NCBI RefSeq assembly: GCF_030563405.1
Contig: NZ_CP130748.1
Location: forward strand, 2,294,001 to 2,358,000
Direction: 5' to 3'
Origin: Vibrio sp. SNU_ST1
Lineage (GTDB): Bacteria; Pseudomonadota; Gammaproteobacteria; Enterobacterales; Vibrionaceae
DNA length: 64,000 nt
Part shown: in pieces, positions 18,851 through 28,233 of the stretch
Position numbering within the stretch: the first letter of the stretch is position 1
How the letters are laid out: each line of letters opens with the position of its first letter
The notes under the pieces: model-generated
Told to the model about the DNA's origin: nothing
Databases searched by the model: none
Seen by the model: the letters and a program-made list of their open reading frames with translations, nothing else
Position numbers and translations under genes: made by a program

Positions 18851-21120
18851 ACTACTTGCACCTCTAGCGCTTTTTGCTTGCTGCCGATTTTCTTGAAGAC
18901 GCGATACGTCACAACAAAACCACCAGCAATTGCCACCATCCACACAGCGCTGCTGACTGGGTGTTCCGCAAAGTTAGCCGCTTGGTAGTAGAAAGTCGCA
19001 CCAAAGTAACCAAGAGCCATCGTCCACACCGCAATGAAGCGTGCAAACATCTGACCAAATTCACGAACATAAGCACCCATCGCAGCAACACAAGGGGTGT
19101 AAAGCAGGATTAGAATCAAGTAAGCGAATGCAGCATGCCCTGATACAAATTTGTCTTTCAAGTTACCAAAGATAGAGGTATCGACTTCTTGATCAGCAGC
19201 CACAGAGCTTGAGTCCGATAAGTCGCCAACTTCAATACCTAATGGATCGGAATAGCTCAAACCAGCTAGGTTTTCAGGGATAGTCATTACTGCTTCTTCT
19301 AAACTTGCCGCTAGATCAAACTCAGCAGCTTCTTCATCAGAAGGCGTGGTGTATAAGCTGTTTAGCGTACCAACAACAGCCTCTTTAGCAAAAATTCCCG
19401 TAATAATACCAACCGTTGCAGGCCAGTTTTCTTCAGTGATACCAATCGGTTGGAACACTGGAGTCACGACTTGAGCTGCTTTAGATAGCACAGAGCTTTC
19501 GCTGTCTTCATTACCAAAACTGCCGTCCATACCTAATGAGTTCAAGAAGCTAAGAATAGCCACAACCATCACGATTGTTTTACCCGCACCAAGCACGAAA
19601 CGCTTCAGCTTTTGCCAAGTTTTAAGCATCACGTTTTGCACAGTCGGCAGTTCATAATCCGGCATTTCCATAACTAAGCTATCACTGCTACCAGGATAAA
19701 TAGTCTTTTTAAGAAATAAACCAGTAAACACTGAAGCAACGATACCCATAATATACAGAGCAAATACTACATTTTGACCAGCCTCAGGGAAGAACGCAGC
19801 TGCGAACAATGCGTATACCGGTAAACGAGCACCACATGACATAAACGGCGCCATTGATGCTGCCAATTTACGTTCACGCTCTTGATCAAGAGTACGTGTA
19901 GCCATAATAGAAGGTACATTACAGCCAAAACCAAGTACCAAAGGGACAAAAGCTTTGCCCGGTAAGCCGATTTTCTGCATCACTTTATCAAGTACAAATG
20001 CGGCACGAGCCATGTAACCCGAACTTTCTAATACTGCCAAAAACAAATAAAGCGCGGCGATAACCGGAATAAAGGTTGCAACGGTCTGAATACCTCCACC
20101 GAGGCCATCAGCAAGTATAGTGACTAGCCAAACCGGCAAGTGACCATCTAGTAAGTAATGTCCACCATCAACTAATATTGCACCAACACCAATATCAAAG
20201 AAGTCGATAAATGCACCACCGACATTGATAGAAAACATGAACATTAGGTACATGATGACAAAGAAGAAAGGGATACCGACCCATTTGTTAAGAATGAATT
20301 GATCTGCTTTTTCAGTGAAATTACGACTGAGTTTACCTTCGCTGCGACGAACACGTTTACAAAGATCATGCAAGAAAGTGTACTTCGCATCAGCCACTGC
20401 AAGGTCAATATCAAAATCAGCACCAAGGCGCACACTATCAATTTGCGTGCGAATCTGCGGAGACAAACCGCTTAATACTAAGTAATCATTCTCCAAAGCA
20501 CGAATAGATAAAGCTCGATGAGAAACATCAGCATCATCAAATTGTGCAGCAACTGACGGAATAAGAGCTTCTAACCCTGCATCATAATCAATAGACATAG
20601 GCTCAAGGTTAACCCCTTGAACAAGGAGTTTATGAAGACGCTCTTTAAAGCGAACCACTTGACCTTTGTCGTTTGCAGATAAACTTATAACTGGACAACC
20701 TAGCTCTTTCTCTAGCGCTTTAAGGTTAATTACCTGACGTTCACGCTGTAATACATCCATTTTGTTCAACACAACGATCATTGGGCGTCCCAACTCTCGT
20801 AATTGTAATGTCATATATAAGCTTCGTTCTAGACAGCTTGCGTCCACAACATTGATGATGACATCGGCTGGGTGAGTTAGAACGGCACGAGACGCGATAG
20901 ATTCATCGATACTGTTCGCATCATTGCCACTGTCTAGTGCATATATGCCTGGTAAATCCGTCAGTTGAAACTGATCACCGGCGTGCGAATACAAACCCGT
21001 TTTCTTTTCTACTGTTACACCAACCCAGTTACCAACGTGCTGTTTGGCGCCTGTCAGTGCATTGAACAATGTTGTTTTACCACTATTAGGGTTACCAACG
21101 GTAAGAACTTGATAATCCAT
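18847..21120 (-). CDS. feoB: Ferrous iron transport protein B
   Basis: 757 residues, the full FeoB length. The N-terminal G domain has G1 GNPNSGKTT (residues 9-17), G3 DLPGIYAL and G4 NKMD. It is followed by the guanine-dissociation-inhibitor-like region and a C-terminal polytopic membrane domain with two Gate motifs, one containing FGCNVPSIMATRT and one containing YTPCVAAMGA. It imports Fe2+ across the inner membrane. The start codon abuts the feoA stop and the end overlaps feoC, so the order is feoA-feoB-feoC in one operon. Confidence 0.97.
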   Translation of the reverse strand: MDYQVLTVGNPNSGKTTLFNALTGAKQHVGNWVGVTVEKKTGLYSHAGDQFQLTDLPGIYALDSGNDANSIDESIASRAVLTHPADVIINVVDASCLERSLYMTLQLRELGRPMIVVLNKMDVLQRERQVINLKALEKELGCPVISLSANDKGQVVRFKERLHKLLVQGVNLEPMSIDYDAGLEALIPSVAAQFDDADVSHRALSIRALENDYLVLSGLSPQIRTQIDSVRLGADFDIDLAVADAKYTFLHDLCKRVRRSEGKLSRNFTEKADQFILNKWVGIPFFFVIMYLMFMFSINVGGAFIDFFDIGVGAILVDGGHYLLDGHLPVWLVTILADGLGGGIQTVATFIPVIAALYLFLAVLESSGYMARAAFVLDKVMQKIGLPGKAFVPLVLGFGCNVPSIMATRTLDQERERKLAASMAPFMSCGARLPVYALFAAAFFPEAGQNVVFALYIMGIVASVFTGLFLKKTIYPGSSDSLVMEMPDYELPTVQNVMLKTWQKLKRFVLGAGKTIVMVVAILSFLNSLGMDGSFGNEDSESSVLSKAAQVVTPVFQPIGITEENWPATVGIITGIFAKEAVVGTLNSLYTTPSDEEAAEFDLAASLEEAVMTIPENLAGLSYSDPLGIEVGDLSDSSSVAADQEVDTSIFGNLKDKFVSGHAAFAYLILILLYTPCVAAMGAYVREFGQMFARFIAVWTMALGYFGATFYYQAANFAEHPVSSAVWMVAIAGGFVVTYRVFKKIGSKQKALEVQVV

Positions 21121-21342
21121 TTAGATAACCTCAATTTGTTCTGCGATACTTTCACGAATGGCGATTGAAACGCCTCTCACCTCAACTTGAAGCGGATCGC
21201 CCATAGGTGCACGACGAATTAACGTCACCTCGGTTTTTGGCAACATCCCCATGACCATCAGTTTTTTTCTAACGTCTGGAGTTAAACCTGTTAGTGCAAC
21301 AATAGAAGCCGCTTTTCCTTGCTCTAATTGTGAGAGTTTCAT
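21121..21342 (-). CDS. feoA: Ferrous iron transport protein A
   Basis: 73 residues with the small SH3-like FeoA fold: MKLSQLEQGKAASIVALTG, LMVMGMLPKTEVTLIRRAP and GDPLQVEVRG. It is a cytoplasmic partner needed for FeoB-dependent Fe2+ uptake. It is the first gene of feoABC; its stop is directly followed by the feoB ATG. Confidence 0.96.
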   Translation of the reverse strand: MKLSQLEQGKAASIVALTGLTPDVRKKLMVMGMLPKTEVTLIRRAPMGDPLQVEVRGVSIAIRESIAEQIEVI

Positions 21343-21361
21343 AAGTACCTAGTTTGTGATT

Positions 21362-21380
21362 GATAATGAGAAATATTGTT
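21362..21380. promoter_or_regulatory. Putative Fur box upstream of feoA
   Basis: GATAATGAGAAATATTGTT matches the 19-bp Fur consensus at 14 of 19 positions, counted by eye. It lies 20 bp before the feoA start codon, a position able to repress feoABC when iron is sufficient. Confidence 0.5.
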
Positions 21381-21407
21381 ATTAGCGACATGATACACAT
21401 GCATACC

Positions 21408-21422
21408 CACAATAATATTGTG
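21408..21422. promoter_or_regulatory. Perfect palindrome in the feo upstream region
   Basis: CACAATA and TATTGTG flank a single A. The symmetry suggests a dimeric repressor or activator site, but I cannot name the protein. Confidence 0.4.
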
Positions 21423-21644
21423 TGAAATCAATGTTTTCGAAAATACACTCTCGTAAGTTTCGTTAAAAACGTATACGTCAAAAACGTCACTTTCAATAAT
21501 TAGTGAGAACCACCTCACTAGCACACGTCAACCAGAAAACAATAAACCAATAATAATCAACAACTTATAATGATGTCGGTTTTCTCACAGTGATCTGTCG
21601 TTAATTTTATAAGCAAAACAAGTCGCTACCCGTATAGTTAATCC

Positions 21645-21777
21645 ATCGAAGAGAAACTCTTTCTCTTTAATTTTATTCCAGAGGTGATGTGGCTTGCCAT
21701 ATCACTCCGGCAGCAAGCGAAGGTGTCATTGGCACCCGTGGTATAGTCCCCCCGGCTATGCCACGATATTTTTTTTC
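21645..21777 (+). ncRNA. Candidate small RNA with four hairpins and its own terminator
   Basis: Predicted plus-strand RNA of about 130 nt. Hairpin A: 21650-21666, AGAGAAA/TTTCTCT, 3-nt loop. An AU-rich single strand follows. Hairpin B: 21684-21705, 9 bp with one wobble and a CTTG loop. Linker TCCGGCAGCAAGCGAA (21706-21721). Hairpin C: 21722-21736, GGTGTC/GGCACC with one wobble. Terminator hairpin D: 21737-21765, 10 bp with one wobble, C-rich loop TCCCCCCGG, then eight Ts (21769-21776). A TATAGT at 21633-21638 could be the -10 box; the -35 is weak. No ORF precedes it on this strand, so D ends a free-standing transcript. I do not recognise it as RyhB, Qrr, Spot 42, GcvB or CsrB. Confidence 0.6.
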
Positions 21778-21828
21778 TTCCTTTTGTTTTACCCCATAAA
21801 CCTTTTTGAACTCCCCAACTATCGTTAT

Positions 21829-21898
<70 letters not shown>

Positions 21899-21906
21899 AG
21901 AAGCAT

Positions 21907-21936
21907 AAAAAAGCCCCAACACGAATGTCGAGGCTC
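21907..21936 (-). terminator. Rho-independent terminator of the AraC/propeller gene
   Basis: On the minus strand a 10-bp stem with two G-U pairs closes a TTCG tetraloop (21912-21935) and is followed by six Ts. It ends transcripts from the gene starting at 25362. Confidence 0.8.
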
Positions 21937-21975
21937 AAAGTATCTTTATCTATGTTGTTACTGGACGTCCCTAGC

Positions 21976-24900
21976 TCACTGCTCTTCGTTGTTTTCAGCA
22001 AACTTAGATGGTGACATGCCAAAGTGATGTTTAAACCTTTGACTGAAATAGGAAGGGTCATTGAAACCAGAATCAAACGCGACGTCTGAAATCCTCTCTC
22101 CCGCAAGTAACCGCTCGCACGCATGCTCTAAACGCACTTCACTCAAATGCTCTTTAAAGGTCTTGTTATAAGCCGATTTAAAACGTCTCTGTAAGCTTCT
22201 CTCTGACATGAACAAGTACTTAGCAGCATTTGCAGTACTAAACTCTGCATCGGCGTAGTTTTCACTCACAAGCTGCGACACTCTGTTTTTCCACTCTTGC
22301 TCAGCACTTAACCTTTGTTGCTCCGTCGCTGAAACTGTAAGTTTAATGGTCTCAATCTCTTCAATTGTGCTAGCTTCCAAATTATCTAACACTTGATATT
22401 CAATTGGCCACGAAAGCTGCACCTTATTTTGAGAGTCCGAGACAAAGGCATTCAGTTCACCACCGCTCTGGTTCATCAATAATGGCAACTTTTCGATGTT
22501 TAGGTCGGTCGACTTTCCAGTATTGTCATTAATACTTGAAGTCAATTTAGGGAAAGGCATTCCATGGTCTCGAATCGTCACAACAAGGTGCTCTTTAACC
22601 TCTTCAACCAATACCACCATACTCTGTGACTTAAAATTTCTCTTAACGATGCTCGCGACTAAACTGTTGAAAATAATATCAAGATTAAAATACAGTAAGG
22701 ATACATGTCGTTGTTTAGTTTCAACTTTAATATCCAGTTCAATACCGGCTTTGGCTAAATCGTCCTGCCAAGCTTTGAGTACAGCTTCTAAGATTAAAAT
22801 TATATCGTAACAAACCTTTCCCTTCCCTTGTGGCGTATTACTCAACTGAGCCAAGCCATTTTTCAATGTCAATATTGGCGACTTACCTTGCTCGTCGTTC
22901 CAATTCGGGATCATCGCTGCGATATGATTAACTTCAGAAAAAAGTTCGTTTGCGGTGTGAGACACAAGAGCACTCTTAACTGATAACTGTTTTTTAAGCT
23001 GTTGATTGGTCGTAAGTAGTATTCGGCTTTGATGCCTCAATTGATCTGTCTTTAATGCGACTTGCGCCTTTAAGTGCCGGTTGGCAAAAGTGACATAACG
23101 CGAGCGCCAAAAAACCAAAGCTGTAACAAAACAGATAAGTAATATAAGAGAACTTGCTGCTGCCCAATTACTCAAGTACCAAGGCTCCGCAATGGAAAAG
23201 CTTTGGTTCGTTGACGTAAAGCGATAATGGGAGTCCTTAACGGGCTTTACTTCCAGCGTGTAATCCCCAGGAAGAAGGTGATCGAGCGCGAGTAAGCCGC
23301 CTTCAAACTCACTCCAAGGTTCATTGTCGCTTAGTCGATACTCCATTGCAGGTGTGTATGTCGCTGGTAAAATTCCAATCTTAAAACCCATTGATGAGCC
23401 ATAAGGAATTTCATCTAAATCAGCTTTCTTGCCACCAAGTGATACTATCTGCTGGTCAACACTTATCTTGCTCAGCAATGCACGGCTATGAGGTGTTGTT
23501 GACACTAATAGCTCATTAGATAATGCACTCACCACGCCATATCTTGAGCCGAAGATAAGCCTAGTAGACGGGCTACCTTCGCTGTAAAACAGAGCACATG
23601 CACCAGCAGCTAATTCATTGGTGATCAAGCCAAATGGTGAACCGATGTGTTTATGCAGTTGCCCATTCAATCCGTAATAGCTAATCCCTTTCGAAGAACC
23701 TAACCACACCCCATTATCATCGCTAATTAAACATTTAGGACTGATATTTTCTTCAACAAGAGTGACCTCTTGAATAATAGAACTGTTATGAGGGATTCGA
23801 TACACACCATAGCTACTCGCAAACCACTGGGATCCATCTTTCGCTTTTTCAATATCGACCACTTTGCCAAACCGCTCGCTTGAACGACTAAAGCTAATTC
23901 TCTCATCAAGAAATGAGTAGAATCCGTGATCAGTACCAACATAAATACGGCCTTGTAAACCTATGTTGAGAGCGGTGATCTTTGCTGGCAAGAACTTATC
24001 AACTAACCAGTCGGTGCCATAACTTGTCAACTTATTGGTTTCGATAGATAACGAATAAAGGTTTTGTCCCGAGGTCATCCAAAGCATGTTATCCGCTTCA
24101 AGTGCAAAGTTTTCAACGGGTACACCTTCAATCGCTCTTGGTAGATCGACCTCTTCAGCCTCTAACGTATCAGTGTTGAAACTAATAATACCTTCTGCTG
24201 TCGCCAACCAAATAGAAGAACCAAAGAGCTCAAAGTCCTGTACTGGGTTAGAGTAAACACGAACGGGGTTATCTTCACTTTGAGAATCAACCAAATAGAG
24301 ACCTCTGGAAGAAGCAACCCAAGACAGTTGATCGCGAACAAGCTGTACTTTGTTTATCACCACACTACTCGAGTGCATACCCATTCCCGTTAATGGCGTT
24401 CTTGAGAATGTCCTGCTGAACAGTGAAAAGTATCGAATGCCGTTGTTGGTCGCGACCCACATTCCACCAGCATGGTCGTTAATTAACGAGTATATTTTTT
24501 CACCCGGTAACGAAAAGTCTTGATTGTCGGCTTGTTCAAATCGTGTAATTTTTCCTGTAATAAAGTTGTAGCTGATAAGACCATGCTCCGTCCCAATCCA
24601 GTATTGATCGGTCGTTTCTGCGAGAGAAAGAACATGTGAACCATGTACCCACGTTTCTCTCTTTGGGTTCGCAAGGTCGATAATCACCGCACCATTCAAT
24701 GTGCCGATAACTAGCTCACGTCTCGCCATCGAAAAATACAGCGTCTCTATATAATTCTTCTCTGATGCGCCGATATGAGTAAATTCTTGGCTATCAGAAA
24801 GGTACACTCCGGAACTAGTCGCTAGCACCCATTTGGACAGTACCCGCTCAGCATCGTTAATCGTAATATCGCTGCTATTGTTGTGTCGATACAATTTTAG

Positions 24901-25362
24901 AAGTGAGTAAGTAGTAAATTCTAAAGATCGAGTGTTGTATGTATAGAAATTACTGCCATCAGTAACCCAAATATAATCACCTGACGCACCAATATTCGCG
25001 ATCTCAGCACCAGGGCTTAGACTAAATGCGAGTTCGTTGCCGATTCCTGGGCTATGTCGGTACACCTCATTATCAAAGAAAGTCCAAAACTCATCGTTAA
25101 GAAACGCGACTTTCTCTGAAGAAAATTGCAAAAGGCTACCTTTTCGAGGGAATATGGTTCTGCCATCATAAAAAAGTATTTTTCCATGCACATCATGAAC
25201 CCAGAGTCCACCACCTTCACCTAAGTACAGATTTTTTGCCGCAAGGAAGTTCCCTTGTGCTTGAACGGGCAAAGGGTAGAAAACGGAGGGTGATGTATTT
25301 ACCGCAAGAACGCTAAATGAAATGCTCATTAAAATGAACATTTTGAAAATAATTCGATGCAA
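21976..25362 (-). CDS. Membrane-anchored beta-propeller sensor fused to AraC-type DNA-binding domain
   Basis: 1128 residues. In order: a signal/anchor segment (residues 1-20); a long periplasmic region of Reg_prop beta-propeller repeats (for example YWIGTEHGLISYN, GGMWVATNNGIRYF, GVWLGSSKGISYYG); a Y_Y_Y-like Ig domain to about 720; a membrane helix at about 728-750; a coiled linker; a histidine-kinase-like region (about 770-960) with degenerate signatures (SHTANELFSEVNHI for the H-box, RDHGMPF for the G1 box); and an AraC HTH at about 1025-1125 (FDSGFNDPSYFSQRFKHHFG). There is no receiver domain between kinase-like and AraC parts, unlike Bacteroides hybrid two-component systems. The ligand is unknown. 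It stands between feo and znu and is transcribed away from znuA. Confidence 0.88.
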   Translation of the reverse strand: MHRIIFKMFILMSISFSVLAVNTSPSVFYPLPVQAQGNFLAAKNLYLGEGGGLWVHDVHGKILFYDGRTIFPRKGSLLQFSSEKVAFLNDEFWTFFDNEVYRHSPGIGNELAFSLSPGAEIANIGASGDYIWVTDGSNFYTYNTRSLEFTTYSLLKLYRHNNSSDITINDAERVLSKWVLATSSGVYLSDSQEFTHIGASEKNYIETLYFSMARRELVIGTLNGAVIIDLANPKRETWVHGSHVLSLAETTDQYWIGTEHGLISYNFITGKITRFEQADNQDFSLPGEKIYSLINDHAGGMWVATNNGIRYFSLFSRTFSRTPLTGMGMHSSSVVINKVQLVRDQLSWVASSRGLYLVDSQSEDNPVRVYSNPVQDFELFGSSIWLATAEGIISFNTDTLEAEEVDLPRAIEGVPVENFALEADNMLWMTSGQNLYSLSIETNKLTSYGTDWLVDKFLPAKITALNIGLQGRIYVGTDHGFYSFLDERISFSRSSERFGKVVDIEKAKDGSQWFASSYGVYRIPHNSSIIQEVTLVEENISPKCLISDDNGVWLGSSKGISYYGLNGQLHKHIGSPFGLITNELAAGACALFYSEGSPSTRLIFGSRYGVVSALSNELLVSTTPHSRALLSKISVDQQIVSLGGKKADLDEIPYGSSMGFKIGILPATYTPAMEYRLSDNEPWSEFEGGLLALDHLLPGDYTLEVKPVKDSHYRFTSTNQSFSIAEPWYLSNWAAASSLILLICFVTALVFWRSRYVTFANRHLKAQVALKTDQLRHQSRILLTTNQQLKKQLSVKSALVSHTANELFSEVNHIAAMIPNWNDEQGKSPILTLKNGLAQLSNTPQGKGKVCYDIILILEAVLKAWQDDLAKAGIELDIKVETKQRHVSLLYFNLDIIFNSLVASIVKRNFKSQSMVVLVEEVKEHLVVTIRDHGMPFPKLTSSINDNTGKSTDLNIEKLPLLMNQSGGELNAFVSDSQNKVQLSWPIEYQVLDNLEASTIEEIETIKLTVSATEQQRLSAEQEWKNRVSQLVSENYADAEFSTANAAKYLFMSERSLQRRFKSAYNKTFKEHLSEVRLEHACERLLAGERISDVAFDSGFNDPSYFSQRFKHHFGMSPSKFAENNEEQ

Positions 25363-25537
25363 CCTTTAATCCTGAACAGCAACAACACATGAAATATTGG
25401 TTCTCACAACGCTTGTTGCTGATTAACCAAAAAGTGAGTTTTTTTGTGATTATTATTATCTTTCTATTTTAGCTGAAATTGACAAAGGAGAAAGGGGGTT
25501 TGATATTTGTTGGAAGGTTTTATCTTAGCGGTCACGA

Positions 25538-25560
25538 AAATGCCGCAAAAAGCGGCATTA
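25538..25560 (-). terminator. Probable terminator of znuA
   Basis: Stem AATGCCGC/GCGGCATT with a 5-nt loop (25539-25559), downstream of znuA on the minus strand. Only a short T-tract follows, so strength is uncertain. Confidence 0.6.
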
Positions 25561-25608
25561 TTCATCAATTAACGAGAGCAAAGTGTCGTAAAGAATACTC
25601 GGTATTGA

Positions 25609-26493
25609 TTACATTCCACTCAAGCAGCTTGTGTAACTATCTGTAAGCTGCTGAAGAAAATAAAAATAGCTTCCACTCTTCACTTCAACCTGCGAACCAA
25701 CAGGATCAAGTTGTCCTTGTTTAGCGTTACTTCCACGAGTCACCGATTCAATCACCGCCGGTGTAAATTGAGGCTCTGAAAATACGCATTGAACATTTTC
25801 ACGCACCAAAGTCTTCTTGATAGTTATCAGACTTTTTGCGCCAGGTTTACGTTCAGGGCTAACCGTAAAGTGACCTAGATTATTCAACTTAAATTCTTGT
25901 TCGAAGTAGCCATACGCGTCATGGAATACGTAGTAGCCTTTGTCTTTCACTGGCGCGAGTTGTTCATGAATCGCCTGCTGTTTCTCTTTCAAAGCAATCA
26001 AAAATGAATCTAGGTTCTCTTGATACGCCATTGCGTTATCAGGGTCTGATTCAATTAGCTGAGCTGAGATATATTTTGCCGCTACCTCAACTTGATCGAT
26101 GCCCAACCAAAAATGCGGGTCATGACTACCATGGTTGTGCCCTTCATGAGCATCGTGGTCTTCATGTCCAAACTCTCTCAAGTTAATCCCCGGAATCTCA
26201 CTGATCTTGATAACGTTTTCTCTAGAACCAATCACCTTGGTCAAAAAAGCTTCTAGGTCAGGGCCAAACCAGATCACCATATCGGCACTATGAACTTTTT
26301 TGACATCCGATGGCTTAAGCGCATAATCGTGCGGCGAAGCATTGCTGTTCATCAACACATCCGGCTCACTAACGCCCTGCGTTAATTCTGTCACAATCAT
26401 TTGAATTGGTTTGAAGCTTGTTAGAATAGTATTGGCACTTGCAACACTTGGCGCTAAAAGCAAAGTAGCAAGTATAAAAGATGAACGTGACAT
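25609..26493 (-). CDS. znuA: Zinc ABC transporter, periplasmic zinc-binding protein
   Basis: 294 residues with a Sec signal peptide (about 1-20, cleavage after ASA). Cluster A-I substrate-binding protein: His55 in SPHDY, a His/Asp/Glu-rich loop at about 110-127 ending at His127, and a third His in the VFHDAYGYFEQ segment. It captures Zn2+ for ZnuBC in the periplasm. A Cys pair (VQCVFSE and SYTSCL near the C terminus) probably forms the family disulfide. It is divergent from znuCB across a Zur-type palindrome. Confidence 0.95.
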   Translation of the reverse strand: MSRSSFILATLLLAPSVASANTILTSFKPIQMIVTELTQGVSEPDVLMNSNASPHDYALKPSDVKKVHSADMVIWFGPDLEAFLTKVIGSRENVIKISEIPGINLREFGHEDHDAHEGHNHGSHDPHFWLGIDQVEVAAKYISAQLIESDPDNAMAYQENLDSFLIALKEKQQAIHEQLAPVKDKGYYVFHDAYGYFEQEFKLNNLGHFTVSPERKPGAKSLITIKKTLVRENVQCVFSEPQFTPAVIESVTRGSNAKQGQLDPVGSQVEVKSGSYFYFLQQLTDSYTSCLSGM

Positions 26494-26530
26494 AATTCCT
26501 CGTTAATAGAAAAGTAGCTTAGGCTTGAGG

Positions 26531-26552
26531 TAAATGTTACATTATAACATTA
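26531..26552. promoter_or_regulatory. Zur box between znuA and znuCB
   Basis: An AT-rich palindrome with arms ATGTTA (26534-26539) and TAACAT (26545-26550) around five bases, within a TAAATGTTAC...TAACATTA context. This matches the gammaproteobacterial Zur operator pattern and sits where it could control both divergent promoters. Confidence 0.8.
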
Positions 26553-26576
26553 GCGAATTGCAAATGAGTTCTATTC

Positions 26577-27356
26577 ATGGATAATTTAATCCAACTAGAT
26601 TCTGTGAGCGTCGAATTTGACGGTCGAAAAGTTCTAGATAACATCTCTCTAAATTTAGAGCGCGGCAGAATCACCACCTTGATTGGGCCAAACGGTGCAG
26701 GAAAGTCGACATTAGTAAAAGTGGTATTGGGTTTACAGACCAAATTTTCAGGCAAAATAAAAAAAGCCAATAAGCTAAAGATTGGGTATGTACCGCAGAA
26801 ATTAAAGCTCAATGATTCACTACCGCTCAATGTAGAACGTTTTCTAAAGCTCACTGGTAAATTCAGTCAGCAAGAGATCCTTGAAGCATTGAAGCTCGTT
26901 GGTGCTGAACATCTACAAAAGAGCAACATGCATCAACTATCTGGCGGTGAAAACCAACGTGTGCTCATTGCTCGTTCATTGCTAAGAAGACCCGATCTAC
27001 TGGTTCTTGATGAACCCGCACAAGGTGTTGATGTACAAGGCCAAATAGACCTGTATGACCTCATAGATACCATTCGCCACCGTTTTGGTTGTGCCGTATT
27101 TATGGTTTCACACGATCTGCATTTAGTGATGGCAAAAACAGATGACGTTATCTGTTTGCACCACCATATCTGCTGTTCAGGCGCACCTGCAGACATCAAA
27201 CACCACCCCTCTTATATCGCACTTTTTGGTACCGCGACCCAAGAGACCTTAGCCTTTTATCACCACCAACACGAACATCACCATCATGATCTCGCAGGAC
27301 AGACTGTCGAAGGCGACGTGCATGAATGTTCAAACCACAAACACGGACACCACTAA
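26577..27356 (+). CDS. znuC: Zinc ABC transporter, ATP-binding protein
   Basis: 259 residues. Walker [10 protein letters not shown], signature LSGGENQR, Walker [13 protein letters not shown] and the H-loop VSHDLH are intact. It energises ZnuB for zinc import. The C-terminal tail is His-rich ([10 protein letters not shown] and further His to the end), as in other ZnuC proteins, probably for zinc binding. Its TAA stop overlaps the znuB ATG by one base. Confidence 0.96.
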   Translation: MDNLIQLDSVSVEFDGRKVLDNISLNLERGRITTLIGPNGAGKSTLVKVVLGLQTKFSGKIKKANKLKIGYVPQKLKLNDSLPLNVERFLKLTGKFSQQEILEALKLVGAEHLQKSNMHQLSGGENQRVLIARSLLRRPDLLVLDEPAQGVDVQGQIDLYDLIDTIRHRFGCAVFMVSHDLHLVMAKTDDVICLHHHICCSGAPADIKHHPSYIALFGTATQETLAFYHHQHEHHHHDLAGQTVEGDVHECSNHKHGHH

Positions 27357-28141
27357 TGCTTGAGTTTCTTCTTCCCTCTATTTTAGCTGGCTTGGGCATT
27401 GCTCTAATCGCGGGGCCACTAGGTTCATTCGTGGTGTGGCGTAAGATGGCTTACTTTGGTGACACGCTTGCTCACGCTTCTTTGATGGGCTTAGCACTTG
27501 GCTTTCTGTTCAACATTAACTTGTATTTCGCGCTGCTGATTTGTTGTTTGATGCTGGCTGTGTTGCTAGTGACTTTACAAAAACAAAAGCTGGTCGCGAC
27601 CGATACCCTACTCGGTATTTTGGCGCACAGCGCTCTGTCTTTGGGTCTCGTCGCCGTGAGTTTCTTAGATAACGTTCGTGTTGACCTAATGAGTTACCTA
27701 TTTGGTGACTTGCTTGCAGTGTCTCCGACCGACTTAGTATTTATCTATGCGGGTGCAGCCGTGATTGGACTGGTACTTGCTACCTTTTGGCGACCACTAT
27801 TGTCGACGACCGTTAACGAAGATCTCGCAGCGGTTGACGGCATCAACATTGATTTAATGCGTCTTATTTTGATGCTATTGGTTGGGATCGTGATTGCGGT
27901 AGGTATGAAGTTTGTTGGTGCGTTAATCATGACCTCACTACTCATCATTCCGGCAGCAACGGCAAGAAAGTTCGCCAATACACCCGAACAAATGGCATTC
28001 CTCGCCTCTGTAATTGGTTCTATCGCTGTGTTCGGAGGATTGAGCTTGTCTTGGTTCTATGACACACCGGCCGGCCCTTCTGTTGTTATCAGTGCTGCGG
28101 CAATGTTCATGCTATCTCAAATGTATAAAACCCGCGCCTAA
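27356..28141 (+). CDS. znuB: Zinc ABC transporter, permease
   Basis: 261 residues from the ATG at 27356, which overlaps the znuC stop (TAATG). An in-frame ATG at 27326 lies inside znuC and has no supporting features. It is an ABC-3 family permease with about seven to eight hydrophobic helices, starting [20 protein letters not shown] and containing [19 protein letters not shown], the conserved coupling region. It forms the inner-membrane channel of ZnuABC. Confidence 0.95.
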   Translation: MLEFLLPSILAGLGIALIAGPLGSFVVWRKMAYFGDTLAHASLMGLALGFLFNINLYFALLICCLMLAVLLVTLQKQKLVATDTLLGILAHSALSLGLVAVSFLDNVRVDLMSYLFGDLLAVSPTDLVFIYAGAAVIGLVLATFWRPLLSTTVNEDLAAVDGINIDLMRLILMLLVGIVIAVGMKFVGALIMTSLLIIPAATARKFANTPEQMAFLASVIGSIAVFGGLSLSWFYDTPAGPSVVISAAAMFMLSQMYKTRA

Positions 28142-28171
28142 TGTGAAAGGTCGGGATTCATTCTGGCTTTT

Positions 28172-28193
28172 CACAACACAACACAACACAACA
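28172..28193. repeat. Short tandem repeat CACAA x4
   Basis: Four exact copies of a pentamer downstream of znuB, followed (about 28208-28235) by two near-identical copies of a CGTTTAYAAAAGAA-type unit. It lies in the convergent gap before the sucD terminator. Confidence 0.8.
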
Positions 28194-28233
28194 GTTGATG
28201 CGGCAGTCGTTTATAAAAGAATCGTTTACAAAA

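Noticed and set aside
18851..18943. Longer feoC starting at 18943
   Set aside because: The extra residues are feoB in another frame; ATG 18850 overlaps the feoB stop in a typical ATGA junction.
27326..27355. znuB start at ATG 27326
   Set aside because: Lies inside znuC; the TAATG junction at 27356 is the standard coupled start.
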